A DNA stretch of 64,000 bases from Streptomyces albospinus (GTDB lineage: Bacteria; Actinomycetota; Actinomycetes; Streptomycetales; Streptomycetaceae), in assembly GCF_014648695.1 (NCBI RefSeq), contig NZ_BMRP01000010.1:62001-126000 (forward strand), given 5' to 3'. Every line of letters begins with the position of its first letter. The first letter of the stretch is position 1. The notes under the pieces are model-generated. The model saw only the letters and a program-made list of their open reading frames with translations. It was not told where the DNA came from and did no database searches. Positions 35,798-44,999 of this stretch are shown one piece after another. The translations under genes and the position numbers were made by a program.

Positions 35798-36499
35798 GTC
35801 ACATCTCCGTATCCGTGCGGAGTTCGCATGCGCATCACTGGTCGATGCGAACACTCCTGCTGTACTGTCGCCCGGCGTGGCCGCCGATGGCTCACGGAGC
35901 CGTACGGGCGCACTGCTCGACCTCCCGCATCGGTTCCAGGTGCCACGTGCGGGCAGTGGTGATCCCGCAGTGCGTCGTTCGACCGTCCGGCGACACCGAG
36001 AGCATGCATCGTCGCCCTTGCAAAGTCCTGGCCGGCGCCCTGCCGTTCGTTGTCCGTCCGCTTGCGGACCGCCGGTCGGCCCGGTCCGGCGGAGGCGTCG
36101 CGGATGCCTCGGGAACGGTGGTGCGGCGCCGCTCACCGACGCCGACCGGAGCGCGCCGCTTCGTCGCGCGTCCGCGAACTCCGGTACACCTGACCCCTGT
36201 TCAGCGCAGCTCACCGCTGTCGGCGGGCCCCGGGCCGCGCCCGTCCGGCGGCTCGGCCCGGGCGCCTGCGGTCCGCCGCCGATGTCTGCGGCCGTCGTCC
36301 GCCGCCCCTCCGCGGCCGACGTCCGCGGCCGACGTCCGCCGCCCTTGCCGTCAACCTTGCAGGATCCTTGCCGATGGCTGGAGCTCAGCCTTGGAATATT
36401 ACCGATCGGTATGCAAAGATCTCGATCCGAGGACGTTGGCGGCGCGACCACCGACCACCCGTCAGCACGGTCGTGCGCGCGAGAACGATGGGGAGCGAC
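35798..36499. other. Long spacer between divergent dioxygenase and SARP genes
   Basis: No convincing gene is found in these 702 bases. The part before the promoter contains direct GCGGCCGACGTCCGC repeats (about 36316-36345). The SARP promoter and palindrome lie at 36391-36420. It probably houses promoters for both genes. Confidence 0.45.
36391..36420 (+). promoter_or_regulatory. Candidate SARP promoter with internal 12-base palindrome
   Basis: A TTGGAA box (36391-36396) and AAAGAT (36415-36420) are spaced by 18 bases. Between them lies the perfect palindrome TACCGATCGGTA (36400-36411) in an AT-rich island. The palindrome resembles the core of ARE sites bound by gamma-butyrolactone receptor proteins, or a TetR operator. 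Binding between the two boxes would block the promoter. Confidence 0.45.
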
Positions 36500-39400
36500 A
36501 TGCCCTTATCCCCGACGCCGAGACCGTCGCCGTCGGCGGGCGGTCCCGTCCCGCCCCTGCTGAGCGTTCTGGGCCCCATGTCGGTGTGCCGTGACGGACA
36601 CGATGTGCCGCTCAGCCCGCGGCGCCGACGGGCCCTGCTCGCCCTGCTGCTCATCCGCCTGGGCCGCGTGGTGCCCACGGAACAGCTCATCGAGGAGCTG
36701 TGGGGCGAGGCCCCGCCGCGGCAGGCCGTCGCCACGTTACAGAGCCATGTCTCCCATCTGCGCCGTGCCCTCCATCCGGCGGCCGGGCCCGACCGTGTCG
36801 CGATGCTGCGTCACCGGGCGCCCGGCTACGTCCTGGAACTCGATCCCGAACAGGTCGACGTCTTCCGCTTCGAGCGCCTGGTGGCCGACGGGCGGCGGCT
36901 GCTGGACCGACACGATCCGCTCGCCGCGCGTGACCGGCTCACCCGGGCGCTGGCGCTGTGGCGGGGCTCGCCCTTCGCGGAGTTCGACGGGCACCCGCTG
37001 CTCAGCGACGAGGGCACACGGCTGGAACAACTCCGGCTCACCGCCGTGGAGACCTTCGCGGAGGCCCAGTTGGGCCTCGGGGCGGCCGACGAGGTGGCCG
37101 CCCAACTGGACCGGGAGGCTCGCCGGCACCCGGCCCGGGAACGCCTCGTCGGCCACTTGATGACCGCGCTGTCCCGTCTCGGGCGGCAGGCCGAGGCGCT
37201 GGAGGTGTACGAGCGGACGCGTACCCACCTGGCCCAGGAGTTCGGGGTGGACGCCGCCGCCGAACTGCGCCGCATCAGAACGGCGATTCTGCGCCAGGAG
37301 CCGGAGAAGGACGTGTGCCCCGCACCCCCGGAGCCCGCCGAACGGTCCGCAGTCGCAAAGGCTCCGGGAACCACGCCCGCGACGACGGACCGCGGCGACG
37401 ACGTGCCGGGAGCCGACGGGCACGCCTCGGCCCGCGCGGCCCATGAGTTCGGGCGGCCGGCGGAAGCCGAGCGGTCGGCCGATGCGGAGACGTCCGGGCA
37501 CGGTGCCCCAGGGGGCGAAGCGGCGCAGGAGGCCGAGGCGCCGGGCAAGGGCGGAGAGCGTGAACCGGCCGGTGCCTCAAGCCAGTTCGGCCGTGTGGAG
37601 AGGGCCGCGGCGGCCGAAGGGTGCCAGGCCGACGACCGGACCGCAGGGTGCCGGGTGACCGGCGAATCCGCGGAGAGCGCAGCGACCGGCGGGGACCCGC
37701 AGGACGGCAGTGCCGGGACGGCCGGATGGCCGGTGTACGGGCGGCCGGGCGCCCGCTCCCCGTTCACCGGCCGCAGGCAGGAACTGCATGGGCTGACGAC
37801 CGCGGCGGCGAGTGCGCTCGCCGGCCAGGCACACGTGGCCGGTGTCCTCGGCCCCGCCGGCGTCGGCAAGACCCGCCTCCTCCTCGAACTCGCCGCACGG
37901 CTGGAGGCAGCCGACACGGGCGAGGGCGGCGACGGCCTGGAGGTGGTCTGGAGCCACTGCTTCCTCGGCGAGGGCGTTCCGCCCTATTGGTTATGGACGC
38001 AGGTCCTGCGGCGGCTGTCCGCCACCCGCCCGGTCGCGTTCCGCGACGCGACGAAACCGTTCGGCGCGCTGCTCGCTCCCTTGATGCCCGAGTGGTCGCC
38101 CGGCCCCGGCAGTGGAGCGGGTTCCGCGTCCGACTGGGGCCAGGCCCGGTTCCTCGCCCACGACGCGGTCTGCGAAACGCTCCTCACTCTGGCCGCACAA
38201 CGCCCGCTCGTCCTGCTCCTGGAAGACCTGCACTGGGCCGACACCGCTTCCCTGGACCTGCTCAGGCTGCTGAGCATCCGCCGCCAGGGCCATGCACTCG
38301 GCATCGTGCTGACCGCCCGCGAGTTCGAGGTCGAGTCCGACGCCACACTGCGCCGGATGCTCTCCGAGGTCCTGCGCGGCCCCAGGACCGAGACCCTGCG
38401 GCTCGGCGGCCTCTCCCGGCAGGACGTCGCCGACCTGGTCAGGGCACAGGCCGGCCCGGGCGTGGACGCGAAGGTCGTCGAGGTGTTGCACCGGCGCAGC
38501 GAGGGCAACCCGTACTTCGTCATGCAGCTTCTCTCCCTGCTCGGCGACGCCCGCGATCTGCACCGCACCGACGCGGTGGACGTGCTCCTGGCCCGCGTAC
38601 CGACCGGCGTGCGCGAGGTGCTGCACCAGAGGTTCGCCGCGCTGCCCGAGCCGGTCCGCAGGGTGCTGCGGCTGTGCGCGGTCATCGGCGCCGAGGTCGA
38701 CACCGACCTCCTGCACCGCGCCGCCACCGAGGACGCACCGGTCGCCTCGGCGCTGGAGACGGCGCTGGACGCCGGGCTGCTCGACGAGGACCCCCACCAC
38801 TCCGGACGGCTCCACTTCACCCACGCGCTGGTCCAGGAGACACTCGCCGACGAGCTCACGCGCGAGGACCGGCACCGGCTGCACGCCAGGGTCGCCGAGT
38901 CGCTGTGCGCGCGCCGGCGCGGCCGGGTGGGCGGGGAGGAGATCGAGCGGGTGGCCCATCACACCTGGCACGCCAAGGGCGCGCTGCCCGCCGGGCAGGG
39001 ACTCCCCAGGCTGCTGCGCGCCGCCGAGCACGCCGAACAGCGCCTGGCGTACGAACAGGTGGAGAGCTGGCTGCGCCGGGCGATGCACCTGGTCGGCTTC
39101 CTGCCCCCTGACGACCCCGCAGCCGCACGTCTGGAACAACGGCTGCACATACACCTCGGACAGGTGCTGGCCACCACCCGCGGGTACGGCCACCCAGAAG
39201 CCGAGTCCGCGCTCACCCGCGGCCGGTCCCTCAGCGCGGCCACCAACGCTCCCGAGGACCCCTCGGTGCTCTGGGCCCTGTCCGCGGCGTGCCTGGTCAC
39301 CGGCCGCTACGACGCCTCCCGGGAGCTCTCCGCCCTGCTGCGGACCATCGCGGAGCGGACCCGGGAGCCCGTGGCCGTGCTCGGTGCCGCGTACGGCGAC

Positions 39401-40087
39401 GGCATCGTGCTGCACGTACGCGGCCAGCTCCCCCAGGCCCTGGGGGAGTTGGAGCACGCGGTCGGCATGGCGGACCGCTTCGCCCGCGACGGGCACTCGC
39501 TGAGCCGCACCTTCCAGCACGACCCGCGCGTCTCCTGCCGCTCCTATGACACCTTCACGCACTGGCTCCTGGGCGACCAACAGGCCGCACGGACGCGCCG
39601 CCGCGAACTGCTGCGCCTGACCGAGTACGACAGCAGGCCCTCCGACCGGGCTTTCGCCCTCTACGTGGACGCCGTCGTGGCGGCCTGGGAGGGCGATGCC
39701 CGCACCGTGCGCTCGTCCGGCGCCGAGGGCGCCCGACTGGCGGGCGAACACGGGCTGCTCTACTGGAAGTCGATGCTCGCCGTGCTCGAAGGGTGGGGGC
39801 TGACGCACCTGGGTCAGGAGGACGTCGGCCTCGCCCTGATGCACACCTCCCTGAGCGAACTGCACCGCACCGGAACGCGCTTGCGCCGTCCGCTCCACCT
39901 GGGGCTGCTCGCCCAGGCCCAACACCACGCAGGGCGAACGGAGGAGGCGAAGACCACCTTCCGCACCCTGCTCGCGGCCGTCGAGCAACGCGGTGAGCAG
40001 CTCTACGTGCACCCCGCGCTGCCCGCAACCCAACTCCTGCACGGCCTTCTGGGGCGCGGTGCGGCGGATGCGGTGGCGGCCATGTGA
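36500..40087 (+). CDS. SARP-type regulator with ATPase and TPR-like regions (AfsR-like)
   Basis: The 1195-residue protein starts with an OmpR-type DNA-binding domain (about 20-105, LLSVLGPMSV and LQSHVSHLRRALH) and a BTAD domain (about 110-265). A low-complexity Ala/Glu/Gly linker (about 275-415), a Walker A GPAGVGKT near 450, a Walker B LLLEDLHWAD near 575 and a helical repeat tail follow. It is likely the cluster activator. Residues Leu3 and Leu498 are encoded by TTA, so its translation should depend on the bldA tRNA. The ATG at 36500 has GGGGAG upstream. Confidence 0.9.
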   Translation: MPLSPTPRPSPSAGGPVPPLLSVLGPMSVCRDGHDVPLSPRRRRALLALLLIRLGRVVPTEQLIEELWGEAPPRQAVATLQSHVSHLRRALHPAAGPDRVAMLRHRAPGYVLELDPEQVDVFRFERLVADGRRLLDRHDPLAARDRLTRALALWRGSPFAEFDGHPLLSDEGTRLEQLRLTAVETFAEAQLGLGAADEVAAQLDREARRHPARERLVGHLMTALSRLGRQAEALEVYERTRTHLAQEFGVDAAAELRRIRTAILRQEPEKDVCPAPPEPAERSAVAKAPGTTPATTDRGDDVPGADGHASARAAHEFGRPAEAERSADAETSGHGAPGGEAAQEAEAPGKGGEREPAGASSQFGRVERAAAAEGCQADDRTAGCRVTGESAESAATGGDPQDGSAGTAGWPVYGRPGARSPFTGRRQELHGLTTAAASALAGQAHVAGVLGPAGVGKTRLLLELAARLEAADTGEGGDGLEVVWSHCFLGEGVPPYWLWTQVLRRLSATRPVAFRDATKPFGALLAPLMPEWSPGPGSGAGSASDWGQARFLAHDAVCETLLTLAAQRPLVLLLEDLHWADTASLDLLRLLSIRRQGHALGIVLTAREFEVESDATLRRMLSEVLRGPRTETLRLGGLSRQDVADLVRAQAGPGVDAKVVEVLHRRSEGNPYFVMQLLSLLGDARDLHRTDAVDVLLARVPTGVREVLHQRFAALPEPVRRVLRLCAVIGAEVDTDLLHRAATEDAPVASALETALDAGLLDEDPHHSGRLHFTHALVQETLADELTREDRHRLHARVAESLCARRRGRVGGEEIERVAHHTWHAKGALPAGQGLPRLLRAAEHAEQRLAYEQVESWLRRAMHLVGFLPPDDPAAARLEQRLHIHLGQVLATTRGYGHPEAESALTRGRSLSAATNAPEDPSVLWALSAACLVTGRYDASRELSALLRTIAERTREPVAVLGAAYGDGIVLHVRGQLPQALGELEHAVGMADRFARDGHSLSRTFQHDPRVSCRSYDTFTHWLLGDQQAARTRRRELLRLTEYDSRPSDRAFALYVDAVVAAWEGDARTVRSSGAEGARLAGEHGLLYWKSMLAVLEGWGLTHLGQEDVGLALMHTSLSELHRTGTRLRRPLHLGLLAQAQHHAGRTEEAKTTFRTLLAAVEQRGEQLYVHPALPATQLLHGLLGRGAADAVAAM

Positions 40088-40096
40088 CGGTGGCGG

Positions 40097-40870
40097 CTAC
40101 CGGGGCCCGCCCGGCGTTCCCGGGAACCCCCGGGTGTGCCAGGTCCCGCCGTCCCGCGCGACCGCGAAACCCTCGTGACCGTCGAGCCCCGCCAACCAGT
40201 CCCGGGCGCCCGCGCCCATGGCGAAGGCCGCCGTGGCGTAGGCGTCGGTCGTGGTGAGGCTGCGGCCGACGACGGTGACCGAGGCAAGGCCGGTCACGGG
40301 GGTGCCGGTGTGCGGATCGAGGATGTGGGCCCCGCGTTCGGCGGTGCCCGAGGTGGCGACGGCCAGGTCACGTCCGGTGACGACGGTGCACAGGTCGCCC
40401 GGACGGTGCGGGTGGGCGATCCCGATGCGCCAGGGCATGCCGGGCGCCGCCTCTCCGCTGAGCTGGAGGTCGCCGCCGCCGTTCACACAGGTGTGGTGGG
40501 CGCCGGCGGCCCGGAGGATCTGCGCGGCACGTTCGACCGCCCACCCTTTGACCAGTCCGGTCGGGTCGAGGCCGCCGTTCGCGGTGATGCTGAACCAGCC
40601 GTCGGTGGCGTGCCCCACCCGCTCGCACAGGTCGAGGACCTCGCGTACCAACGCGGGGCACTCGCCGAGTCCGATCTCCCCCCGCGCGAGTCGGCTGACG
40701 GGGCTGTCGGCGCGGTAGGTCGAGAAGACCGCGTCGACGTGGTGCAGCCAGGCGACGGCGTCGCCCAGGGCGGACTCGACGGCGGGGGTGCGGGCGTCGC
40801 GGATGTCGAAGGAGAACACCGTGCCCATCGCCCGCTCGACGTGGCGCAGCCCGCGTCGGGACTCAGACAC
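40097..40870 (-). CDS. apbE: FAD:protein FMN transferase ApbE
   Basis: The 257-residue enzyme transfers FMN to Thr/Ser of extracytoplasmic flavoproteins. It has AMGTVFSFDIR at the start, DPTGLVKGWAVE, CVNGGGDLQLSG and the metal-binding DAYATAAFAMG, all ApbE features. The GTG start overlaps the end of the FMN-binding gene by eight bases. Its target is very probably the SGASYTS motif of that neighbour. It converges on the SARP gene with only nine bases between stops. Its N-terminal lead has no signal peptide, so the enzyme may be cytoplasmic. Confidence 0.88.
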   Translation of the reverse strand: MSESRRGLRHVERAMGTVFSFDIRDARTPAVESALGDAVAWLHHVDAVFSTYRADSPVSRLARGEIGLGECPALVREVLDLCERVGHATDGWFSITANGGLDPTGLVKGWAVERAAQILRAAGAHHTCVNGGGDLQLSGEAAPGMPWRIGIAHPHRPGDLCTVVTGRDLAVATSGTAERGAHILDPHTGTPVTGLASVTVVGRSLTTTDAYATAAFAMGAGARDWLAGLDGHEGFAVARDGGTWHTRGFPGTPGGPR

Positions 40871-41303
40871 CGGCCCGGTCCAGGGCGCTCTGGAGCGAAC
40901 GGATGTAGCCGGCGCTGGTGTAACTGGCGCCGGACACCGCGTCGATGGCGGCGCTGTGCGCACTCAGCGCCTCCTGTGTCAGGCGCGGCAGGGCGTAGGC
41001 GGCGATCTCCTGGTCACGGCCGTTGTCGGACGGGGCGTGCAGTACCTTGACGGCCGTCAGCCGGCCCGCGTGGACGGTGGCGGCGACCTGCACGGTGCCG
41101 TACTGGGTGTCGACCGGGGCACCGGTGTAGGTGCCGTTGGCCGGGTGTGTGCCGTGCGGCGGACGGCTGGTGGGCGACGGGGAGGGTGCGCTGCCCCCCT
41201 GGGCCAGGTCGCCGGTCAGCCCGGCGGGCTGGTGCGGCTTGAGGGAGAGCAGCAGGACGACCAGTGCGCTGGTCGACGCTGCGGTCAGAACGGCTCGGCG
41301 CAC
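40863..41303 (-). CDS. Exported FMN-binding domain protein
   Basis: The 146-residue protein has an N-terminal hydrophobic segment (residues 8-20) and a Pro/Ser/Thr-rich linker, then an FMN_bind domain ending with AVSGASYTSAGY. The Ser or Thr in this motif matches the ApbE flavinylation consensus. It should carry covalent FMN outside the membrane and take electrons from the ferric-reductase-like protein next to it. It overlaps apbE. Confidence 0.85.
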   Translation of the reverse strand: MRRAVLTAASTSALVVLLLSLKPHQPAGLTGDLAQGGSAPSPSPTSRPPHGTHPANGTYTGAPVDTQYGTVQVAATVHAGRLTAVKVLHAPSDNGRDQEIAAYALPRLTQEALSAHSAAIDAVSGASYTSAGYIRSLQSALDRAGV

Positions 41304-41312
41304 GGTGGCTCC

Positions 41313-42674
41313 TCAGAACTCGAACGACTCGTGGTGGATGCGGTGCCGGGGCACACCGGCACCGCGCAGGGCACGTCGGGCGGCGCCGGTCATGCCGGGC
41401 GGACCGCACAGGTACACCTCATGGGCGGCCAGGTCCGGGATCAGGCTCTTGAGTGCCCGGGCGGTCAACGGCGCCGAGTGCACGGCCGGTTCGTCGACGA
41501 AGTAGTGGACGGCCGCGCCGCGAGCGGCTGCGATCGCATCGAGCTCGGCACGCAGGGCCAGGTCCTCCGGTCGCCGTGCCCGGTAGACGAGCGTGACCTC
41601 ACCGGGGAGGGTTTCGAAGAGCGTACGCAGCGGCGTGATGCCCACGCCGCCCGCGAGCAGCAGCACCTTCGACGACCGGCGACGCGCCTCGGTGAAGGCA
41701 CCGTAGGGGCCTTCGGCCCACACCCGGGTGCCGGGCCGCAGCCGCGCCAGGGCCGCGCTGTGCCCGCCGGCCTCCTTCACCGTGATGCGCAGCTGGTGGG
41801 GGAGCGGCGGTGCGGAGAGGGAGTAGGGGTTGGCGGTCCACCACAGGCCGGGCGCCAGGAAGCGCCAGCGGAAGAACTGGCCCGGCCGGGCGCCGAGTTC
41901 GGCCAGCCGATCCCCGGTAAGGAGCACCGACACCACGCCCGGGGCCTCCGGGCGGACCTCCGCGACCCGGAGCCGGTGGCGCAGGGCCCGCCGTACCGGA
42001 ACCGCGAAGCGGTACCAGACGATCAGCGCCGCCACCGCTGCGTACAGGGCGTACCAGCCGAGTTGGGCGGGCCGCCGGCCCACGAAGTCGGCGCCGTTGG
42101 AGAGTTGGTGGCCGAAGGCGAGGAAGACGGCCACGTAGGTGGCGAAGTGGAGGTAGTGCCAGGATTCGTAGCTCATCCGGCGGCGGGCGGCCCGCGCCGA
42201 TATGGCGCCGGTGCCGACCAGCAGCAGGAAGCCCGCGGTGGCCTTGAGCATGTCCGGGTAGTCGAGCACGAGCGTGGTCGCCTCGTGCAGGACACCACCC
42301 CGCGCGGTGAGGGTGTAGCCCCAGATGATCAGCAGGGTGTGCGCCAGCACCAGCGAAACGGTGTAGCGCCCGCCCATGGCGTGCCAGCGCGCGAGGCGGT
42401 CGGTGCCCAGGGTGTGGTCGAGCAGCGGCACGCGGGCCATCAGCGCGACGAGCACCGCGCAGGCGTAGCCGGCCAGCAGTCCGGTGATCCGGCCGGCGCC
42501 GGTGAACCAGCCCGCCGGACCCACCACGGACGCCGTGCCGGTCCACCACAGGGCCAGGACGCCGACGGCCCCCGCCCAGATGACGCCCTGGGCCAGCAGC
42601 GGGGCCGGGGACGGCAGCCGGCGCGGCGGGGCGCTGCCGGGGGCGTCGCGGCGGGTGTGCGAGACGGTGCTCAT
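41313..42674 (-). CDS. Ferric-reductase-like transmembrane flavoprotein
   Basis: The 453-residue protein has six hydrophobic N-terminal segments with haem-ligand-type histidines (VLAHTLL, SWHYLHFATY), then a ferredoxin-reductase-like half. That half has FFRWRF and NPYSLSAPP for FAD, LLAGGVGITPLRTL for NAD(P) and YLCGPPGMT. It passes electrons from NAD(P)H across the membrane, probably to the covalent FMN of the downstream protein. It begins the leftward three-gene operon, divergent from the two-component system. Confidence 0.85.
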   Translation of the reverse strand: MSTVSHTRRDAPGSAPPRRLPSPAPLLAQGVIWAGAVGVLALWWTGTASVVGPAGWFTGAGRITGLLAGYACAVLVALMARVPLLDHTLGTDRLARWHAMGGRYTVSLVLAHTLLIIWGYTLTARGGVLHEATTLVLDYPDMLKATAGFLLLVGTGAISARAARRRMSYESWHYLHFATYVAVFLAFGHQLSNGADFVGRRPAQLGWYALYAAVAALIVWYRFAVPVRRALRHRLRVAEVRPEAPGVVSVLLTGDRLAELGARPGQFFRWRFLAPGLWWTANPYSLSAPPLPHQLRITVKEAGGHSAALARLRPGTRVWAEGPYGAFTEARRRSSKVLLLAGGVGITPLRTLFETLPGEVTLVYRARRPEDLALRAELDAIAAARGAAVHYFVDEPAVHSAPLTARALKSLIPDLAAHEVYLCGPPGMTGAARRALRGAGVPRHRIHHESFEF

Positions 42675-42715
42675 GGGACCTCCCTTCCGTGGTCCGCGTC
42701 AGCGTCGCAGCGCAA

Positions 42716-42733
42716 CCTCTGAAGATCCTCTGA
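42716..42733. promoter_or_regulatory. Direct repeat, candidate OmpR-family response regulator box
   Basis: The heptamer CCTCTGA occurs at 42716-42722 and again at 42727-42733. The 11-base period equals one helical turn, as in OmpR-family sites. A related CTGAGAG element lies at about 42765-42771 on the other side. It lies between the reductase operon and the response regulator gene, so it may be the site for both. Confidence 0.45.
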
Positions 42734-42819
42734 GCGGCGGCCCCGCCGTGCGATTCACAGGAAACTGAGAGCCGGCTCATAGCCGCGCACGCCCCCGGGG
42801 GAGGGATGCTGGAGGCACC

Positions 42820-43554
42820 ATGCACACGCACCGCACCCCTTCCCCGCTGCACAGCGCCGACGGCTCGCCCCTGCGCGTTCTCGTGATCGACGACGAACCG
42901 GACGTCACCGAGGTGCTCTCCGGCGCCCTGGGGGGCGAGGGCTGGGAGGTCCGCAGCGCGGCCGACGGCGCCTCCGCGCTCGCGGCGGCCGGCACCTTCC
43001 GCCCGCACGCCGTCGTCCTGGACTGGATGCTGCCCGACATCGACGGTCTCCAGGTACTCCACCTCCTGCGCAAGGAACTGAAGACGGTCTGTGTTCTCTT
43101 CCTCACCGCACGTGACGCGGTGGAGGACCGGATCGCCGGGATCACCGCGGGCGGCGACGACTATGTGACCAAACCGTTCAGCCTGGAAGAGGTGCTGGCA
43201 CGGCTGCGCGGTCTGCTGCGCCGGGCCGGTATGGCACACGAGCCGGACGGCGACCAGCTGGTCGCCGGGGACCTCGTCATGGACGAGGAGGCCAGGGAGG
43301 TCGTCCGCGGCGGCGAACTGATCGAGCTGTCCCGCACCGAGTTCGAGCTGCTGCGGTTCCTGATGCGCAATCCCCGGCGGGTGCTGTCCAAGGCGCAGAT
43401 CCTCGACCGGGTCTGGTCCTACGACTTCGGCGGCCGGGCACACGTCGTCGAGCTCTACATCAGCTATCTGCGCAAGAAGATCGACGCCGGCCGGACCCCG
43501 ATGATCCACACGGTCCGCGGCGTCGGATATGTCCTCAAGCCGGAGCCCGCGTGA
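42820..43554 (+). CDS. OmpR-family response regulator
   Basis: The 244-residue protein has a receiver domain with the acidic pair IDDEPD, the phospho-acceptor Asp68 in VLDWMLPD and the Lys of VTKPFS. A winged-helix domain follows (LSRTEFELLRFL, RVLSKAQILDRVW). It is coupled to the kinase by a GTGA overlap. Regulation of the adjacent flavin electron-transfer operon is inferred from the divergent arrangement and the direct repeats. Confidence 0.93.
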   Translation: MHTHRTPSPLHSADGSPLRVLVIDDEPDVTEVLSGALGGEGWEVRSAADGASALAAAGTFRPHAVVLDWMLPDIDGLQVLHLLRKELKTVCVLFLTARDAVEDRIAGITAGGDDYVTKPFSLEEVLARLRGLLRRAGMAHEPDGDQLVAGDLVMDEEAREVVRGGELIELSRTEFELLRFLMRNPRRVLSKAQILDRVWSYDFGGRAHVVELYISYLRKKIDAGRTPMIHTVRGVGYVLKPEPA

Positions 43555-44999
43555 TCCGGCTCGTCCCCCGCACCCTGCGCAGCCAGCTCACCGCCGGACT
43601 GGTCGCGCTCCTGGCGCTGGCCTGCCTGGCGGTCGGTGTCACCACGGTCGTCGCGCTCGAAGGGTTCCTGGTAAGCCGCCTGGACCAGCAGCTCTCCGCC
43701 TCCGCAGGCCGGTTCGCGGCCAGCCTGGAACACGAGGCCCGGCCGGACGCCGACAACCAGCCGGACACCCGCGGCCAGGCCGAGGGCACCTTCGGCGCTC
43801 GGCTGCTGCGTGACACACCGACCCAGGCGGCCGTCGTACGGGACCGCACGGATGCCGCGGTGCCGCTCTCCGCCGACGACCGCCGGGCCCTGACCGCCCT
43901 CCCGGCCGACGGCTCCGGACGCAGCATCCGGCTGTCCACATTGGGGCGTTACCGCGTCAACGCGGTCGAGGGGGACGACGGCGACGTGCTGATCACGGGT
44001 CTGCCGCTCCGCCCGGTCGAGGAGACGGTGCACCAGCTGGAGGCGGTCGAGGCGGCGGTCTTCGGCGGGGCCCTCGTGGTGACCGGAGTCCTGGGCGCCC
44101 TGTGGGTGCGGCTGTCGCTGCGTCCGCTGCGCCGTGTCACGACCACTGCCGCGAGCGTGGCCGAACTGCCGCTGGCCAGCGGCGAGGTGGCGATGCCGGA
44201 TCCCGTGCCGGTGGCCGACCCGCACACCGAGGTCGGGCAGGTCGGCACCTCCCTCAACCGGATGCTCGGTCACGTCGGCAACGCCCTGGAGCGTCGGCAG
44301 GCGAGCGAGGAACGGCTGCGGCACTTCGCCGCCGACGCCAGCCACGAGCTGCGGACCCCGGTGGCCAACGTCCGCGGCCATGCGGAACTCGCCCTCCGGC
44401 ACAACGGGCCGGTCCCCGGCGAGGTCCGGCGCTCCCTGGAGCGGATCCAGGCGGAGTCGGAGCGGATGAGCCGCCTCGTGGACGATCTGCTGCTGCTCGC
44501 CCGCCTCGACGCCGGCCGCGCCCTGGAGCGCGAGCCGGTGGATCTGACGCGTCTCGTGCTCGATGCGGCCGACGATGCGCGGGCGGCCGGTCCAGGCCAC
44601 CGGTGGCTGCTCGACCTCCCCGAGACGGCGGTGACTCTGGCGGGGGACGACCACCGCCTGTACCAGGTCGTCGGCAATCTCCTCGCCAACGCCCGTATGC
44701 ACACCCCTCCGGGGACCGCCGTGACGGTGCGGCTGGCCACCGGCACCCAGGGAACCCGGCTGACGGTGGTCGACGACGGCCCCGGTGTACCCGAGGAGGT
44801 CCGGCACGAGATCTTCGGCCGCTTCGTGCGGGTCGACCACAGCCGCTCACGGTCGGCGGGTGGCACCGGACTGGGGCTGGCCATCGTCGACGCCGTGGTC
44901 ACCGCGCACGGTGGACGGGTCGTGATGCACAGCCGCCCCGGGCACACCGAATTCACCGTGACCTTCCCCCGGGCGCCGATCGGATCCGAGGGCCGCTGA
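43551..44999 (+). CDS. Sensor histidine kinase
   Basis: The 482-residue kinase has two membrane segments (about 12-35 and 165-187) and an extracellular sensor of about 130 residues. A HAMP domain, the H-box SHELRTP with His265 and an HATPase domain with GNLLANA, DDGPGVP and GTGLGL follow. It should phosphorylate the preceding regulator. The extracellular part has no motif I recognise, so the signal is unknown. Confidence 0.92.
   Translation: MIRLVPRTLRSQLTAGLVALLALACLAVGVTTVVALEGFLVSRLDQQLSASAGRFAASLEHEARPDADNQPDTRGQAEGTFGARLLRDTPTQAAVVRDRTDAAVPLSADDRRALTALPADGSGRSIRLSTLGRYRVNAVEGDDGDVLITGLPLRPVEETVHQLEAVEAAVFGGALVVTGVLGALWVRLSLRPLRRVTTTAASVAELPLASGEVAMPDPVPVADPHTEVGQVGTSLNRMLGHVGNALERRQASEERLRHFAADASHELRTPVANVRGHAELALRHNGPVPGEVRRSLERIQAESERMSRLVDDLLLLARLDAGRALEREPVDLTRLVLDAADDARAAGPGHRWLLDLPETAVTLAGDDHRLYQVVGNLLANARMHTPPGTAVTVRLATGTQGTRLTVVDDGPGVPEEVRHEIFGRFVRVDHSRSRSAGGTGLGLAIVDAVVTAHGGRVVMHSRPGHTEFTVTFPRAPIGSEGR

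Noticed and set aside
35538..36563. 341-codon plus-strand frame before the SARP
   Set aside because: It runs opposite the dioxygenase and into spacer, with Arg/Pro/Ser-rich sequence and no motif. The dioxygenase has a full iron site.
37991..40042. 683-codon minus-strand frame opposite the SARP
   Set aside because: The composition is Gln/Gly/Val/His-rich and no domain is seen. The SARP reads through the same bases with conserved motifs.
41599..43509. 636-codon minus-strand frame spanning reductase and response regulator
   Set aside because: It crosses two real genes in the wrong frame, and its lead is opposite the response regulator.
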